NCBI GenBank assembly: GCA_937891045.1
Contig: CALBEV010000118.1
Coordinates: 1-41,115, forward strand
Direction of reading: 5' to 3'
Origin: an uncultured Burkholderiales bacterium
Lineage (GTDB): Bacteria > Pseudomonadota > Gammaproteobacteria > Burkholderiales > Burkholderiaceae
DNA length: 41,115 nucleotides
The notes below the pieces were generated by a model. That model was not told the origin of the DNA. It was given only the letters and a program-made list of their open reading frames with translations, and made no database searches. Of this stretch, positions 8,086 through 17,490 are shown in pieces (the stretch's first letter is position 1; each line of letters begins with the position of its first letter). The position numbers and the translations under genes are program-made.

Positions 8086-8091
8086 TACAAT
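8086..8091 (+). promoter_or_regulatory. -10-like element close to the phosphomannomutase start
   Basis: TACAAT ends 8 bases before the ATG at 8100, so transcription would begin at or next to the start codon. No convincing -35 box is found 16-18 bases upstream. It is one of several genes in the window with this close spacing. Confidence 0.4.
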
Positions 8092-8099
8092 GCGCGACC

Positions 8100-9500
8100 A
8101 TGCAAATTTCAGCTCATGTTTTCAAGGCCTATGACATCCGCGGTGTGGTGCCCACCGCGCTCAACCCCGAGGTGGCCACAGCGCTGGGCAAAGCCTTTGG
8201 CACACAAGCTTTGGCCCAGGGTGAAACCACGGTGGCTGTGGGACGTGATGGTCGCCTCAGTGGCCCCGCGCTTGCAACCGCCTTGGTGCAAGGTTTGATG
8301 GACGCTGGTGTGCACGTCATTGACGTCGGCATGGTCACCACGCCACAACTTTATTTCGCGGCCAACACCTTGTGCACCAGCGGCATTCAAATCACCGGCA
8401 GCCACAACCCCAAGGACTACAACGGCTTCAAGATGGTGATGGCAGGCCGCGCCATTCACGGTGAAGAAATTCAAGGCTTGCGCCAAATGATGCATGACGA
8501 AAGCTGGGTGTTGAAAGCCGGTGGCAGCGTCAAACAGGTCAGCGTGAACCAAGCGTACGAAGAACGCATCGTGCAAGACATACACCTGAGCCGCCCCCTG
8601 CGCATCGTGGTCGACAGTGGCAATGGCATTGCAGGCGCATCAGCCCCGGCCATCTTGCGGGCCATAGGTTGTGAAGTGATTGAACTTTTCAGCGATGTCG
8701 ATGGTGAGTTTCCCAACCACCATCCCGACCCCAGCAAACCTGAAAACTTGAAAGACCTGATTGCCGCTTTGCAAACCACAGGTGCCGAATTGGGTTTGGC
8801 TTTTGATGGTGACGGCGACCGCTTGGGCATCGTCACCAGCGACGGTCAAACCATCTACCCCGATCGGCAAATGATGCTGTTTGCCCAAGATGTTTTGAGC
8901 CGTGTGCCCGGTGGCGCTATCGTCTTCGATGTGAAATGTTCGCAGCAACTCGCACCTGCGATTCGCGCCGCAGGCGGCGTGCCGGTGATGTTCAAAACCG
9001 GCCACTCGCTCATCAAAGCGCAGATGAAAGCCATCGATTCACCGCTGGGCGGCGAGATGAGCGGCCATGTGTTTTTCAAAGAGCGTTGGTATGGCTTTGA
9101 CGATGGCACCTATGCCGGTTGCCGTTTGTTGGAAATCTTGAGCCGCTCGCCCGACGCCAACGCGGTGTTGCATGCCTTGCCCACCAGCCAATCAACCCCC
9201 GAGTTGAACGTGGCGTGTGCAGAAGGCGAGCCGCATCGCGTCACTGCTGAACTGCTCAAACGTGCGCAAACCCAAGGCATGCCATCGCCCCAACACCAAC
9301 CTGTGTTGTGCGACATCGACGGTGTGCGCATCGACTGGGCCGACGGCTTTGGCTTGGTGCGGGCCTCCAACACCACGCCCGTGTTGGTGCTGCGTTTTGA
9401 AGGCCAAACCACCCAGGCCTTGCACCGCATTCAACACGACATGATGGCTTTGCTGAGGGAAGTCAAACCTGACGCCCAGGTTCAAGAGGCGGCGCATTGA
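8100..9500 (+). CDS. Phosphomannomutase/phosphoglucomutase
   Basis: A 466-residue member of the alpha-D-phosphohexomutase superfamily (AlgC/ManB type). The phosphoserine loop is TGSHNPKDYNG with active S101; the Mg-binding loop is DGDGDR at about 236-241; the sugar-specificity loop GEMSGH is at 318-323; and a C-terminal phosphate-binding domain (RASNTTPVLVLRFE) is present. It interconverts hexose 6- and 1-phosphates, feeding GDP-mannose and UDP-glucose synthesis for LPS and exopolysaccharide. It stands alone between divergent ogt and the convergent efflux operon. Confidence 0.93.
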   Translation: MQISAHVFKAYDIRGVVPTALNPEVATALGKAFGTQALAQGETTVAVGRDGRLSGPALATALVQGLMDAGVHVIDVGMVTTPQLYFAANTLCTSGIQITGSHNPKDYNGFKMVMAGRAIHGEEIQGLRQMMHDESWVLKAGGSVKQVSVNQAYEERIVQDIHLSRPLRIVVDSGNGIAGASAPAILRAIGCEVIELFSDVDGEFPNHHPDPSKPENLKDLIAALQTTGAELGLAFDGDGDRLGIVTSDGQTIYPDRQMMLFAQDVLSRVPGGAIVFDVKCSQQLAPAIRAAGGVPVMFKTGHSLIKAQMKAIDSPLGGEMSGHVFFKERWYGFDDGTYAGCRLLEILSRSPDANAVLHALPTSQSTPELNVACAEGEPHRVTAELLKRAQTQGMPSPQHQPVLCDIDGVRIDWADGFGLVRASNTTPVLVLRFEGQTTQALHRIQHDMMALLREVKPDAQVQEAAH

Positions 9501-9506
9501 GTTGAC

Positions 9507-9533
9507 AAAAAAAAGCTTGTGGGTTGCACAAGC
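9507..9533 (-). terminator. Rho-independent terminator of the efflux operon
   Basis: On the minus strand GCTTGTG, loop CAACC and CACAAGC form a 7-bp stem (9533 to 9515), followed directly by eight T residues (9514 to 9507). It lies just beyond the tolC stop. Read on the plus strand, the stem is followed only by CTTTAG, so termination of the mutase transcript would be weaker. Confidence 0.85.
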
Positions 9534-9556
9534 CTTTAGATGTTTCCAAGCGATCT

Positions 9557-10882
9557 TCAGGGTGCCAATAATTTGTTGATGTCTTGCAGGTCTTGCAATT
9601 GCAAACTGCCGCTGAGTTGACGCAGCTTCAGGTGGCCCACCAACACGTCGTAACGGGCCTTGGCCAATTTGGCTTTCGTGTCGAACAGTTTGCTTTGCGC
9701 GTCCAACACATTGATGTTGATGCGCACACCCACCGAGTAACCAAGCTGGTTGGCTTCCAAGGCCACTTGGCTGGATTCTTCGGCGGCTTTCAAGGCCTTG
9801 GCCTGGCCCACGCCCGACACCACGCCGAAGTAGGCCGCGCGGGTGGCTTGGGCGATGTTGCGCGTGGCGTTGTCCAAATCGGCACTGGCTTTGCCGGCCA
9901 AGGACATGGTTTCACGCACACGGTTGCTGAGTGCATTGCCATTGAACAAGGGGTAGCTCAAAACCACGGCGCCGGTGGCCAAACCAAGGTTGTAGTCCTT
10001 CGGTAAAGCCTGTGCCACCGTGCCCTTGATGTTGGTTTGCAGCGTGTAGCTGAGTTGCAAATCCACGGTGGGTTTCAAACCCGCATTGGCTTTTTCAATG
10101 TCGAATTTGGCCACGTCCACCCCGATGCGGGCTTGTTGCACCGACGCGTTTTGTTGCGCGCTCATGCTCACCCACTCGTCCACATTGGCGGGTTCTGGCG
10201 CTTGCGGCATGGCACTCAGGGCCACGGCTTTGGGGTTCAAGTCTGACTTGCCCACGAGTTGATCCAGGGCCATTTTTTTCACGCGCAAGTCATTGGCTGC
10301 AGCGATTTCTTGCGCCACCACCAGGTCGTAGCTGGCCTGGGCTTCGCGGGTGTCGGTGATGGTGCTGGTGCCGACCTCGAAGTTGCGTTTGGCAAATGCG
10401 AGTTGCTCGGACACCGCCTTGAGTTGGGCCTGTACGAAGGTGAGGCTGTCTTGGCTGGCCAAGACATCGAAATAGGCTTGGCTCAGGCGCACCATCAGGT
10501 CTTGCTCGGCGGCACGCAGTTGTTCGTTGGCCAGTTTCAACAGCAAATTGGCTTGCGACACCTCGGCGTTGTCTGCCGGGCGGTACAAAGGCTGGCTGCC
10601 AGCGATGGTGGCGGTGCCGCTGCTGTAGCCACGCGAAGCTTCAAGGTTGTTATCGATGAGGTTGGTGCTGCCATTCAAATTCAGGTTGACCATGGGACCC
10701 AATTTGGCCTGGGCTTGTTCCACTTTGCGCTGGGTGGCTTCGGCTTGCAATTGCACCGACTTGAAGGCCGCGTCAAAGTCGCGGGCCGCGTCAAACATCT
10801 CAACCAGGCTTTGCGCTTGGGCTGCGCCTGCAAAGGCCATGCTCATGGCCGCGATCAAGGGCAGGGTGCGAAACAATTTCAT
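9557..10882 (-). CDS. tolC: TolC family outer membrane channel protein
   Basis: This 441-residue protein has a Sec signal peptide (about 1-23, cleavage after AQA) and two outer-membrane-efflux repeats rich in long amphipathic helices. It should form the trimeric outer-membrane duct for the adaptor and RND pump encoded upstream, and possibly for type I secretion. It is the last gene of the minus-strand operon, starting 27 bases after the pcm-like gene, and is followed by a strong terminator. Confidence 0.93.
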   Translation of the reverse strand: MKLFRTLPLIAAMSMAFAGAAQAQSLVEMFDAARDFDAAFKSVQLQAEATQRKVEQAQAKLGPMVNLNLNGSTNLIDNNLEASRGYSSGTATIAGSQPLYRPADNAEVSQANLLLKLANEQLRAAEQDLMVRLSQAYFDVLASQDSLTFVQAQLKAVSEQLAFAKRNFEVGTSTITDTREAQASYDLVVAQEIAAANDLRVKKMALDQLVGKSDLNPKAVALSAMPQAPEPANVDEWVSMSAQQNASVQQARIGVDVAKFDIEKANAGLKPTVDLQLSYTLQTNIKGTVAQALPKDYNLGLATGAVVLSYPLFNGNALSNRVRETMSLAGKASADLDNATRNIAQATRAAYFGVVSGVGQAKALKAAEESSQVALEANQLGYSVGVRININVLDAQSKLFDTKAKLAKARYDVLVGHLKLRQLSGSLQLQDLQDINKLLAP

Positions 10883-10909
10883 GAACTTCTTTCGTTGTGA
10901 CTACGTTGG

Positions 10910-11557
10910 TTAAAACTGGAAGGCGGGTGTTTCGGCAAAGCCATGCAGACGTGGTGTCACCACGTCCCACAAAATCTGGCTGTGCATGCTGCCATTGGGC
11001 AAGCGAGAAAAGCGGGTGACATGCATCATGGGCTCGTTGCCCACCACGGCCAACAAACGGCCACCGGCATGGAGCATGCTGAACAGCTGTTCGGGCACCT
11101 CGGCCACCGAACCGCCCAACACAATGGCGTCAAACTTCTCGGTCAGTTGCGGCACACCGGTGCTGTGGCGCACTTGTGCGTTGCCAACACCCGCTTGGGC
11201 CAAGTGTTGCTGGGCGCTGGCCACCAAGTCGGCATGGCACTCCAAACTGGTGACTTGGGCGACAGACTGGGCCAACAAAGCGGTGAGGTAGCCGCTGCCG
11301 GTGCCCACTTCCAGCACGGTTTCATGCGGTTGCAATTGCAGGTCTTGCAGCAAACGAGCGTCCACTCGCGGCACCATCATGTGCTCGCCATGCGACAGCG
11401 GAATTTCGGTGTCGCTGTAGGCCAGGGCGGCAAAGCTGCTGGGGACAAACAGGCTGCGGTCCAGTTGCGCGAGAAGACCCAAAACGCGCATGTCCAACAC
11501 ATGCCAAGTGCGGATTTGCTGTTCGACCATGTTGAAGCGGGCAAGTTCAGTGTTCAT
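10910..11557 (-). CDS. Protein-L-isoaspartate O-methyltransferase family protein
   Basis: A 215-residue SAM-dependent methyltransferase of the PIMT family. Motif I is VLEVGTGSGYLTALLAQ, preceded by the family's ISHGEHM-like segment (LSHGEHMMVPR); a second segment FDAIVLGGSVAEVPEQL follows. PIMT enzymes repair isoaspartyl residues. A pcm-like gene directly upstream of tolC is a conserved arrangement in Burkholderiales, but a functional link to efflux is unproven. It lies 36 bases after the RND gene. Confidence 0.85.
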   Translation of the reverse strand: MNTELARFNMVEQQIRTWHVLDMRVLGLLAQLDRSLFVPSSFAALAYSDTEIPLSHGEHMMVPRVDARLLQDLQLQPHETVLEVGTGSGYLTALLAQSVAQVTSLECHADLVASAQQHLAQAGVGNAQVRHSTGVPQLTEKFDAIVLGGSVAEVPEQLFSMLHAGGRLLAVVGNEPMMHVTRFSRLPNGSMHSQILWDVVTPRLHGFAETPAFQF

Positions 11558-11593
11558 GTGATTCTTTTTCCAGTCGTCAATTTTAGCCAGCCA

Positions 11594-14500
11594 CTAAAGG
11601 CTGTGAGCACCATGGCCATTCCACTTGCGCTTGAGCCATTGGCTCAGATCGTCGAGGTAGCAGTAGACCACGGGCACCACCACCAGCGTGAGCAGAGACG
11701 AGGTGATGACGCCGCCAATCACGGCCTGGCCCATGGGTGCGCGTTGTTCCGAGCCTTCGCTGACCGACAACGCCAAAGGCAGCATGCCAAACACCATGGC
11801 CAGTGTGGTCATCAGGATGGGGCGCAGCCGCACCTTGGCCGCCATCAGCAGGGCTTCGTTGCGCGGCAGGGCGGGTTCGCGGGTGCCGTCGTGGCGCAAC
11901 AAGCCTTCGCGGGCACGGATGGCGAAGTCGAGCAACAAAATAGCGTTTTTCGTGACCAAGCCCATCAGCATGATGACGCCAATCACCGAGAACATGGACA
12001 ACGTGGAGCCAAACATCATCAGTGCCAGCACCACCCCAATCAGCGTCAGGGGCAGTGAGGTCATCAGGGCCAGGGGTTGCAAAAAGCTTTTGAACTGGCT
12101 GGCCAAAATCATGTAGATGAAGATGATGGCCATGGCCATGGCGATGACGGCGTATTGAAATGACTCTTTCATGTTTTTGGTCGAACCACCGAATTGGTAA
12201 CGGTAACCATCGGGCAGGGGAATCTCGGCCATGATGGCTTGAATGTCTTTGGACACATCGCCACCGGCGCGGCCATAGGTGTTGCCACTGAAGGCCACTT
12301 CGCGGGAGAGTTCACGCCGGTTCACTTGGTTCGGGCCGACACCTTCTTTCACCTGTGCCACTTGGTTCAGGCGCACGATGCGGGCACTGCCATCCGGTCC
12401 TTGGCCGACATTGAAAGGCAGGCGTTCCAAGTCTTGTGGGGCAGTGCGCATGAGGGGGTCTAAACGCACCAAGACATCGTAGGTTTGGTCGTCGCTGGCA
12501 TGCCAAACGCCCACGCTTTGGCCAGCAACCAAGGTGCGCAATTGGTTGGCAATCGGCCCCACACCCAAACCAAAATCAGCGGCGGCTTCGCGCTTGATGT
12601 TGATGTCCACCGTGGGCTTGTTGGGTTTGACGCTGGAGTCCACATCCACCAAACCGGGCACGTTTTGGATCTTGGCCATGACCAAGCCAGCCAAGCGTTC
12701 CAACTCGGCTTGATCGGGGCCGAGCAAATAGAACTCGATTTGCTTGGAGCCGCCCACCGAGTCGAGCAAGCCCACATGGGTGACGGTGATGCCTGGCATG
12801 TTGCGCAAACGCTCGCGGATTTTCGGTGTGAAGTCGTTGATGTTGAAGTTGCGCAAATGCCGGTCCAACATCCTGAAATACACGTTCGCGTAAATCTTGC
12901 CGTTGGCGTTGCCCGTGTTGATGGTGCTGAGGGTGTAGCGCACCTCGGGGAAGCTGCGCAGCATGGCCTCGACTTCTTTGGCTTTGGCTTCAGTGACTTC
13001 GATGGACGAACCCACAGGGACATAGAAGGTCACCGAGGCTTCCGAGTAGTCGGCTTTGGGCACGAACTCGGTGCCCAGCATGGGCACCATGAAAATGCTA
13101 CCCACAAACACGGCCAGGGCCACCAGCACGGTCACCAAACGATGATGCAAAGCTTGGCTCAACAGGCCTTGGTAGATATCTCCCAGCCGATGGGTGCTGT
13201 GCTCGAACCACGCGGTGACCCGACCCAAGCTGCGGTCATAAAAACTCGGCTTGCTTTTGGCTTGCCCGTCAATATGGATGCTCGGGTCGTGCCAGACGCT
13301 GGAGAGCATGGGGTCGAGGGTGAAGCTCACGAACATGGAAATCATCACCGCAGCCACGATGGTCAGACCAAACTCGTGGAAGAACTTGCCAATCACGCCG
13401 TCCATGAAACCGATCGGTAAAAACACCGCCACGATGGAGAAGGTGGTGGCCAACACCGCCAAGCCAATTTCACGGGTGCCTTCCATGGCGGCATTGAAGG
13501 CGGACTGGCCCATTTGCACATGGCGCACGATGTTCTCGCGCACCACGATGGCGTCGTCAATCAGCAAGCCAATGCACAGTGAGAGTGCCATCAGCGTCAT
13601 CATGTTGATGGTGAAGCCCATCAGCGACATGATCCAAAACGTGCTGATGACGGCGATGGGGAGGGTCAGGCCCGTGATGATGGTCGAACGCCACGAATTC
13701 AAAAATAAAAACACAACCAACACGGTCAGCAGCGCACCTTCGACCAAGGTCTTGCGCACGTTGTTCACCGCCACGCGAATTTGCCGCGAGCCGTCGTAAA
13801 TCGTCTCCAAACGCATGCCCGGTGGCAGCTGTGTGCGCATGGTTTCCACGGTGGCGGCCAAGCCATCGACCACCTCGATGGTGTTTTCATCTTGCGACTT
13901 TTGCACCGACAAAAGCAGGGTGCGCCCGCCGTTGTAAAGCGCTAAGTTTTCAAGTTCCTGGGCACCATCATTCACCCGCGCCACTTGCTTCAAGCGAACG
14001 ATGCTGCCCGCTTTACGCGCAATGATGATCTCGCCGAAATCTTCGGGGCGTTCCATGCGACCTTGCACCTGCACCACGCGGTCTTGCTGGATGGAGCGCA
14101 CCGAGCCTACCGGCAGGTCTTGGTTTTCATTCGACACCGCACTCACCACTTGGTCGGCGCTGATGCCCAAAGACTCCATGGCCTGCGGGTTCAAATAAAT
14201 ATTGAGTTCGCGTTTGGTGCCGCCCACCACCACCACCGAGCCGACACCGCGCACGTTTTCCAAGCGTTTTTTCAACACCTGGTCGGCCCAGTTGGTCATC
14301 TCGACATGGCTGGGGGCGTTGACGCCCTCGGGCAGGTTTTTCGGGTCGGCCACCACGGCCACATTCCAAATCGGGCGGCTGGCAGGGTCAAAGCGCAGAA
14401 TGCGCGACTCTTTCACTTCGGGGCGCAAAAACGGATGCACGTTCGAGACTTTTTCACGCACATCGTCAGCCGCTTTGCGACCATTCACGCTGAGCTGAAA

Positions 14501-14782
14501 CTCGACGATGACCACCGACATGCCCTCGTAGCTGCGTGAGGTGAGGGCGCTGATGCCCGCCGTGGAATTCACCGCTTCTTCAATTTTCTTGGTCACCTCG
14601 CTCTCGACAATTTCGGGCGAGGCACCGGGGTATTCGGTGGTCACCACCACCACCGGCAAGTCGATGTTGGGGAACTGGTCGATCTTCAAACGTTGGAACG
14701 AGAACAGGCCCAGCACCACCAGGGCGAGCATCACCATGGTGGCGAACACCGGATTGCGCAAACTGACTTGGGTGAACCACAT
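11594..14782 (-). CDS. RND multidrug efflux permease (HAE-1 family)
   Basis: A 1062-residue AcrB/MexB-type inner membrane pump. It opens with MWFTQVSLRNPVFATMVMLALVVLG (TM1), followed by the first periplasmic porter/docking region. The proton-relay aspartates D409 and D410 are in GLLIDDAIVVREN in TM4. A second internal repeat and a C-terminal TM bundle follow; full length with no frame break. Using proton-motive force it should export hydrophobic or amphiphilic compounds through the adaptor and TolC. Its start lies 2 bases after the adaptor stop. Confidence 0.96.
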   Translation of the reverse strand: MWFTQVSLRNPVFATMVMLALVVLGLFSFQRLKIDQFPNIDLPVVVVTTEYPGASPEIVESEVTKKIEEAVNSTAGISALTSRSYEGMSVVIVEFQLSVNGRKAADDVREKVSNVHPFLRPEVKESRILRFDPASRPIWNVAVVADPKNLPEGVNAPSHVEMTNWADQVLKKRLENVRGVGSVVVVGGTKRELNIYLNPQAMESLGISADQVVSAVSNENQDLPVGSVRSIQQDRVVQVQGRMERPEDFGEIIIARKAGSIVRLKQVARVNDGAQELENLALYNGGRTLLLSVQKSQDENTIEVVDGLAATVETMRTQLPPGMRLETIYDGSRQIRVAVNNVRKTLVEGALLTVLVVFLFLNSWRSTIITGLTLPIAVISTFWIMSLMGFTINMMTLMALSLCIGLLIDDAIVVRENIVRHVQMGQSAFNAAMEGTREIGLAVLATTFSIVAVFLPIGFMDGVIGKFFHEFGLTIVAAVMISMFVSFTLDPMLSSVWHDPSIHIDGQAKSKPSFYDRSLGRVTAWFEHSTHRLGDIYQGLLSQALHHRLVTVLVALAVFVGSIFMVPMLGTEFVPKADYSEASVTFYVPVGSSIEVTEAKAKEVEAMLRSFPEVRYTLSTINTGNANGKIYANVYFRMLDRHLRNFNINDFTPKIRERLRNMPGITVTHVGLLDSVGGSKQIEFYLLGPDQAELERLAGLVMAKIQNVPGLVDVDSSVKPNKPTVDINIKREAAADFGLGVGPIANQLRTLVAGQSVGVWHASDDQTYDVLVRLDPLMRTAPQDLERLPFNVGQGPDGSARIVRLNQVAQVKEGVGPNQVNRRELSREVAFSGNTYGRAGGDVSKDIQAIMAEIPLPDGYRYQFGGSTKNMKESFQYAVIAMAMAIIFIYMILASQFKSFLQPLALMTSLPLTLIGVVLALMMFGSTLSMFSVIGVIMLMGLVTKNAILLLDFAIRAREGLLRHDGTREPALPRNEALLMAAKVRLRPILMTTLAMVFGMLPLALSVSEGSEQRAPMGQAVIGGVITSSLLTLVVVPVVYCYLDDLSQWLKRKWNGHGAHSL

Positions 14783-14784
14783 GT

Positions 14785-15957
14785 TCAGGGCTTCGCAGTG
14801 CTTGCAGGTGCCGCAGCCGAGATGAGGCGCACAGGGCTGCCTTCACGCAATGCGCCCACGGATGCAGGGAGCACTTGGGTGTTGGGCGGCAAATCGCGGA
14901 TGGCCACCCACTGTTCGCCATTGTTCTGAGTGGCCAATCGACCACGCTCGCCCAAGCTCACGGTTTGGTGGGCCACTTTGTTTTTCACCAGCATTTGCAC
15001 ATAAGGCTGAGGCTTGTCGGTTCGCACCGCACTCAAGGGCAGGGCCACGGTTTTGCTCAGGCTCAGTTGCAACTCGCCTTGGGCGTACATGCCTTGCTTC
15101 AGGCCGGTGGTGGACTGCAAACGCAAATACACCAACACACTGCGGCTGTTGGCTTGCACACTGGGGTTGATGCGCAGCACCTTGGCGTTGATGGTTTGTG
15201 CGCGGCCTTCCAAACTCAGCACCGCTTCTTGACCGATCCGCACATCCACCGAATCGGCAGGGCTCAAGGTGGCTTCCAGTTCCAAGCTGCCCAAGTCCAC
15301 GATGTCCATCAAGCGCATGTCCATGCCAACGTGCTCGCCGGGCTGGGCCAAGCGCGAAGCAATTTGCCCGGTGATGGGCGAACGCATGACGGTGTCTTCC
15401 AAGGTTTTGCGGGCGACATCTGCACCGGCCAAGGCCGCGTTGTACGTGGCTTGGGCACCAGCCAAGGAGGCTTGTGAGGTGTCCAAAGCGGTTTTGGAAA
15501 TGAAGCCTTGCTCGACCAAAGCCTTGTTGTTGTCGTATTGGCGTTTGGCAATGTCGATTTGCGTTTTGGCAGCGTCGGCTTGTTGCTCGGCTTGGCGCAA
15601 GCGGCGCTGAAATTCGGTGGGGTCCAGGCGGGCCACCACCTCACCGGCTTTCACGCTGTCGCCTTCACGGCCTTTGATTTCGATGAGTTCGCCGGGCACA
15701 CGCGCTTTCACGGCCACCGTGTTGATGGCTTTCAAATTGCCCGAGATGGGCAAGCTGTTGACCAGCATTTGCGGCTCAACCAAGAGCAAATCGCTGGCTT
15801 GGATGTCCATCACCGCCGCAGGTGCGGCGTCAGCAGCAGGGGCCGCAGGGGTGGGTTTGGTGTTGGTCGCAGGGGCTGGTTGACGCAGGTAGTAGCCCAG
15901 CGCAGCGGCCACCGCCAACAGGGCCACAGCCCACCAAAGTTTGGAACGCCATTTCAT
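14785..15957 (-). CDS. Periplasmic adaptor (membrane fusion protein) of RND pump
   Basis: A 390-residue protein with an N-terminal anchor/signal segment (KLWWAVALLAVAAALGYYL), an Ala/Pro-rich linker (about 30-50), then split lipoyl and barrel-sandwich motifs, a coiled-coil hairpin (about 115-200) and a beta-barrel domain (AcrA/MexA family). It bridges the RND pump and TolC. It starts 18 bases downstream of the tetR stop and is followed immediately by the pump gene. There is no lipobox cysteine, so it is probably held by the N-terminal helix. Confidence 0.94.
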   Translation of the reverse strand: MKWRSKLWWAVALLAVAAALGYYLRQPAPATNTKPTPAAPAADAAPAAVMDIQASDLLLVEPQMLVNSLPISGNLKAINTVAVKARVPGELIEIKGREGDSVKAGEVVARLDPTEFQRRLRQAEQQADAAKTQIDIAKRQYDNNKALVEQGFISKTALDTSQASLAGAQATYNAALAGADVARKTLEDTVMRSPITGQIASRLAQPGEHVGMDMRLMDIVDLGSLELEATLSPADSVDVRIGQEAVLSLEGRAQTINAKVLRINPSVQANSRSVLVYLRLQSTTGLKQGMYAQGELQLSLSKTVALPLSAVRTDKPQPYVQMLVKNKVAHQTVSLGERGRLATQNNGEQWVAIRDLPPNTQVLPASVGALREGSPVRLISAAAPASTAKP

Positions 15958-15975
15958 CGCTTCAATCTCCGCGCA

Positions 15976-16632
15976 TCATGCAATTTGCCAACCGCGAATC
16001 AAGGTGGCCACATGGTCACGCAAGAACTGCTCGGGGTGGAAGTGGGTTTGGCTGACGCAGGCAGACAGCGAATGCTTCCACATGGTCAAAAAGAAAATGG
16101 TGGACACCAAGCTGAAGACAGCGGTGTCGGTGTCCATGGGGCGGAACTCGCCAAGCGACAGGCCGCGCTGTAAGATGGCCTTGAACAAGGCGTGGCCTGG
16201 GCGCATCACTTCGGCTTCGTAAAACTGCACCACATCGGGGAAATTGCTGGCCTCGCTGGTCACCAGCTTGGTGATGCCGCTGGCGCGGGTGTTGCCAATG
16301 CGTTCCCACCAAGACTGCATGGCATAGGCCAGCATGTCGGCAGTGCTGCCCTCGAATTCATCGAACTCTTGGTTCCAGACCGGGAAATGCTCGGACAAAT
16401 TGGCGCGAATCACCGCCTTGAACAGGTCTTCTTTGGTGTCGAAATACAAAAAGAGGGTGCCCTTGGAAACACCGGCCAGCGCGGCCACTTCATCCACCTT
16501 GGTGGCGGCATAACCTTTGTCGACAAACAAGGTGAGCGCCGCCTCAATCAACTCTTGCGGACGTGCCTCTTTGCGCCGCTCGCGTTTGTGTGCGGTTTCG
16601 TCGTTGGCAGAGATGTTTTTAAGGGCTTGCAT
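15976..16632 (-). CDS. TetR family transcriptional regulator of the efflux operon
   Basis: A 218-residue TetR/AcrR-type repressor. The start is the ATG giving MQALKNISANDE; 14 further residues upstream are possible but would cover the putative operator. The HTH spans about 41-65 (KVDEVAALAGVSKGTLFLYFDTKEDLF), a textbook TetR motif, followed by a variable ligand-binding domain. It is the first gene of the operon, so it probably represses itself and the pump until a ligand binds. Confidence 0.9.
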   Translation of the reverse strand: MQALKNISANDETAHKRERRKEARPQELIEAALTLFVDKGYAATKVDEVAALAGVSKGTLFLYFDTKEDLFKAVIRANLSEHFPVWNQEFDEFEGSTADMLAYAMQSWWERIGNTRASGITKLVTSEASNFPDVVQFYEAEVMRPGHALFKAILQRGLSLGEFRPMDTDTAVFSLVSTIFFLTMWKHSLSACVSQTHFHPEQFLRDHVATLIRGWQIA

Positions 16633-16633
16633 G

Positions 16634-16660
16634 TTAATGACTGGCTGGTTAGTAATGTAA
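16634..16660. promoter_or_regulatory. Possible TetR operator upstream of the efflux operon
   Basis: The stretch just before the regulator's ATG contains ACTGGCTGGTTAGT, an imperfect palindrome with ACT/AGT ends, inside a larger TTA...TAA framed region. TetR regulators of RND pumps often bind such CTGGTTAGT-like sequences at their own promoters. Position and symmetry suggest an operator; no binding data are implied. Confidence 0.4.
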
Positions 16661-16694
16661 CCCAGCGCCGACAAGAACGTGCATTCAACCCGAG

Positions 16695-17453
16695 TCAGGT
16701 CATCAAGCGACCCAGTGCTTCATGCAGCACCCGTCGGGTGTCGCGCAAACCGCCGCCAGAGGGCAGGAAATCCGTGTCAAAGCGCAGGGGCGGTTGGGTG
16801 TAGCCCATGGGCGCGGGCTGCACCACAAAGCCTGCTTGCTCGAAATTGCGCACACTGCGCTGCATGTGCCAGTCATTCGTGACCAGCAAGATGCGGGTGA
16901 TGCCTTGCTTGGAGAGTTGCTCGAAACTGCGCTGGGCGTTTTCGCGGGTGTCGCGGGATTGATCGTCGACCCAGGTGAAGGACATGCCGAGTTCGCGCTT
17001 TAAAGCCTCGGCGGCCACCTTGGCCTCGCTGCGCAGCTGGGCCCCGGGGGCGGCCCAACCAATGCCGCCCGAATAAATCAGCGGCAACTTCGACTGCCTG
17101 GCCAGGTGAGCGCCAAACAGCAAACGCTTGTGCGCAGTTTCAGCCAAGATGGGCTCGCCGTACTCGGGCGCGTGCAAGTCCACGCCACCACCGAGCACCA
17201 CGATGGCTTGGTTTTCTTGAAGTTGCGCGGCGGTGACCGCGGGATAGGTTGTCAACAGCAGCCGGTTCAGGCCGTAAGCCGTGGCGTTGCAACAGGCCAG
17301 CCACATGATGAGCGTGCCGGTGAACACCAGCCCCCAGGCCCAGCGGCGTTTGAACTTGGCCAACAGCAAACCCAGAAACACCAACAACAAGGGGCCTGCG
17401 GGCGGCAACAGCAGGGTGGTGAGCAGGGGTTTCAAAGGGCCAATGAAGGACAT
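16695..17453 (-). CDS. YdcF/ElyC family membrane protein (DUF218)
   Basis: A 252-residue protein with two N-terminal hydrophobic segments (about 5-62) and a DUF218 domain beginning at NQAIVVLGGGVD and continuing through LPLIYSGGIG and ITRILLVTNDWHMQRSV. This architecture is that of ElyC, linked in E. coli to envelope and peptidoglycan precursor homeostasis. The start MSFIGPLKP at 17453 is chosen because the family begins close to the first TM; an upstream in-frame ATG at 17492 would overlap the msrA start. It is divergent from msrA. Confidence 0.85.
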   Translation of the reverse strand: MSFIGPLKPLLTTLLLPPAGPLLLVFLGLLLAKFKRRWAWGLVFTGTLIMWLACCNATAYGLNRLLLTTYPAVTAAQLQENQAIVVLGGGVDLHAPEYGEPILAETAHKRLLFGAHLARQSKLPLIYSGGIGWAAPGAQLRSEAKVAAEALKRELGMSFTWVDDQSRDTRENAQRSFEQLSKQGITRILLVTNDWHMQRSVRNFEQAGFVVQPAPMGYTQPPLRFDTDFLPSGGGLRDTRRVLHEALGRLMT

Positions 17454-17478
17454 AGGAAAGGCAGTTTCGCACACTGGG

Positions 17479-17484
17479 TAAGAT
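17479..17484 (+). promoter_or_regulatory. -10-like element close to the msrA start
   Basis: TAAGAT ends 6 bases before the ATG at 17491, leaving no room for a ribosome site in the transcript. A matching -35 hexamer is not clear. Confidence 0.35.
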
Positions 17485-17490
17485 CGTTTC

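Noticed and set aside
8069..8091. TTGTCA and TACAAT as a complete promoter before the mutase gene
   Set aside because: The hexamers are only 11 bases apart, too close for one sigma-70 promoter; only the -10-like box is kept, with low confidence.
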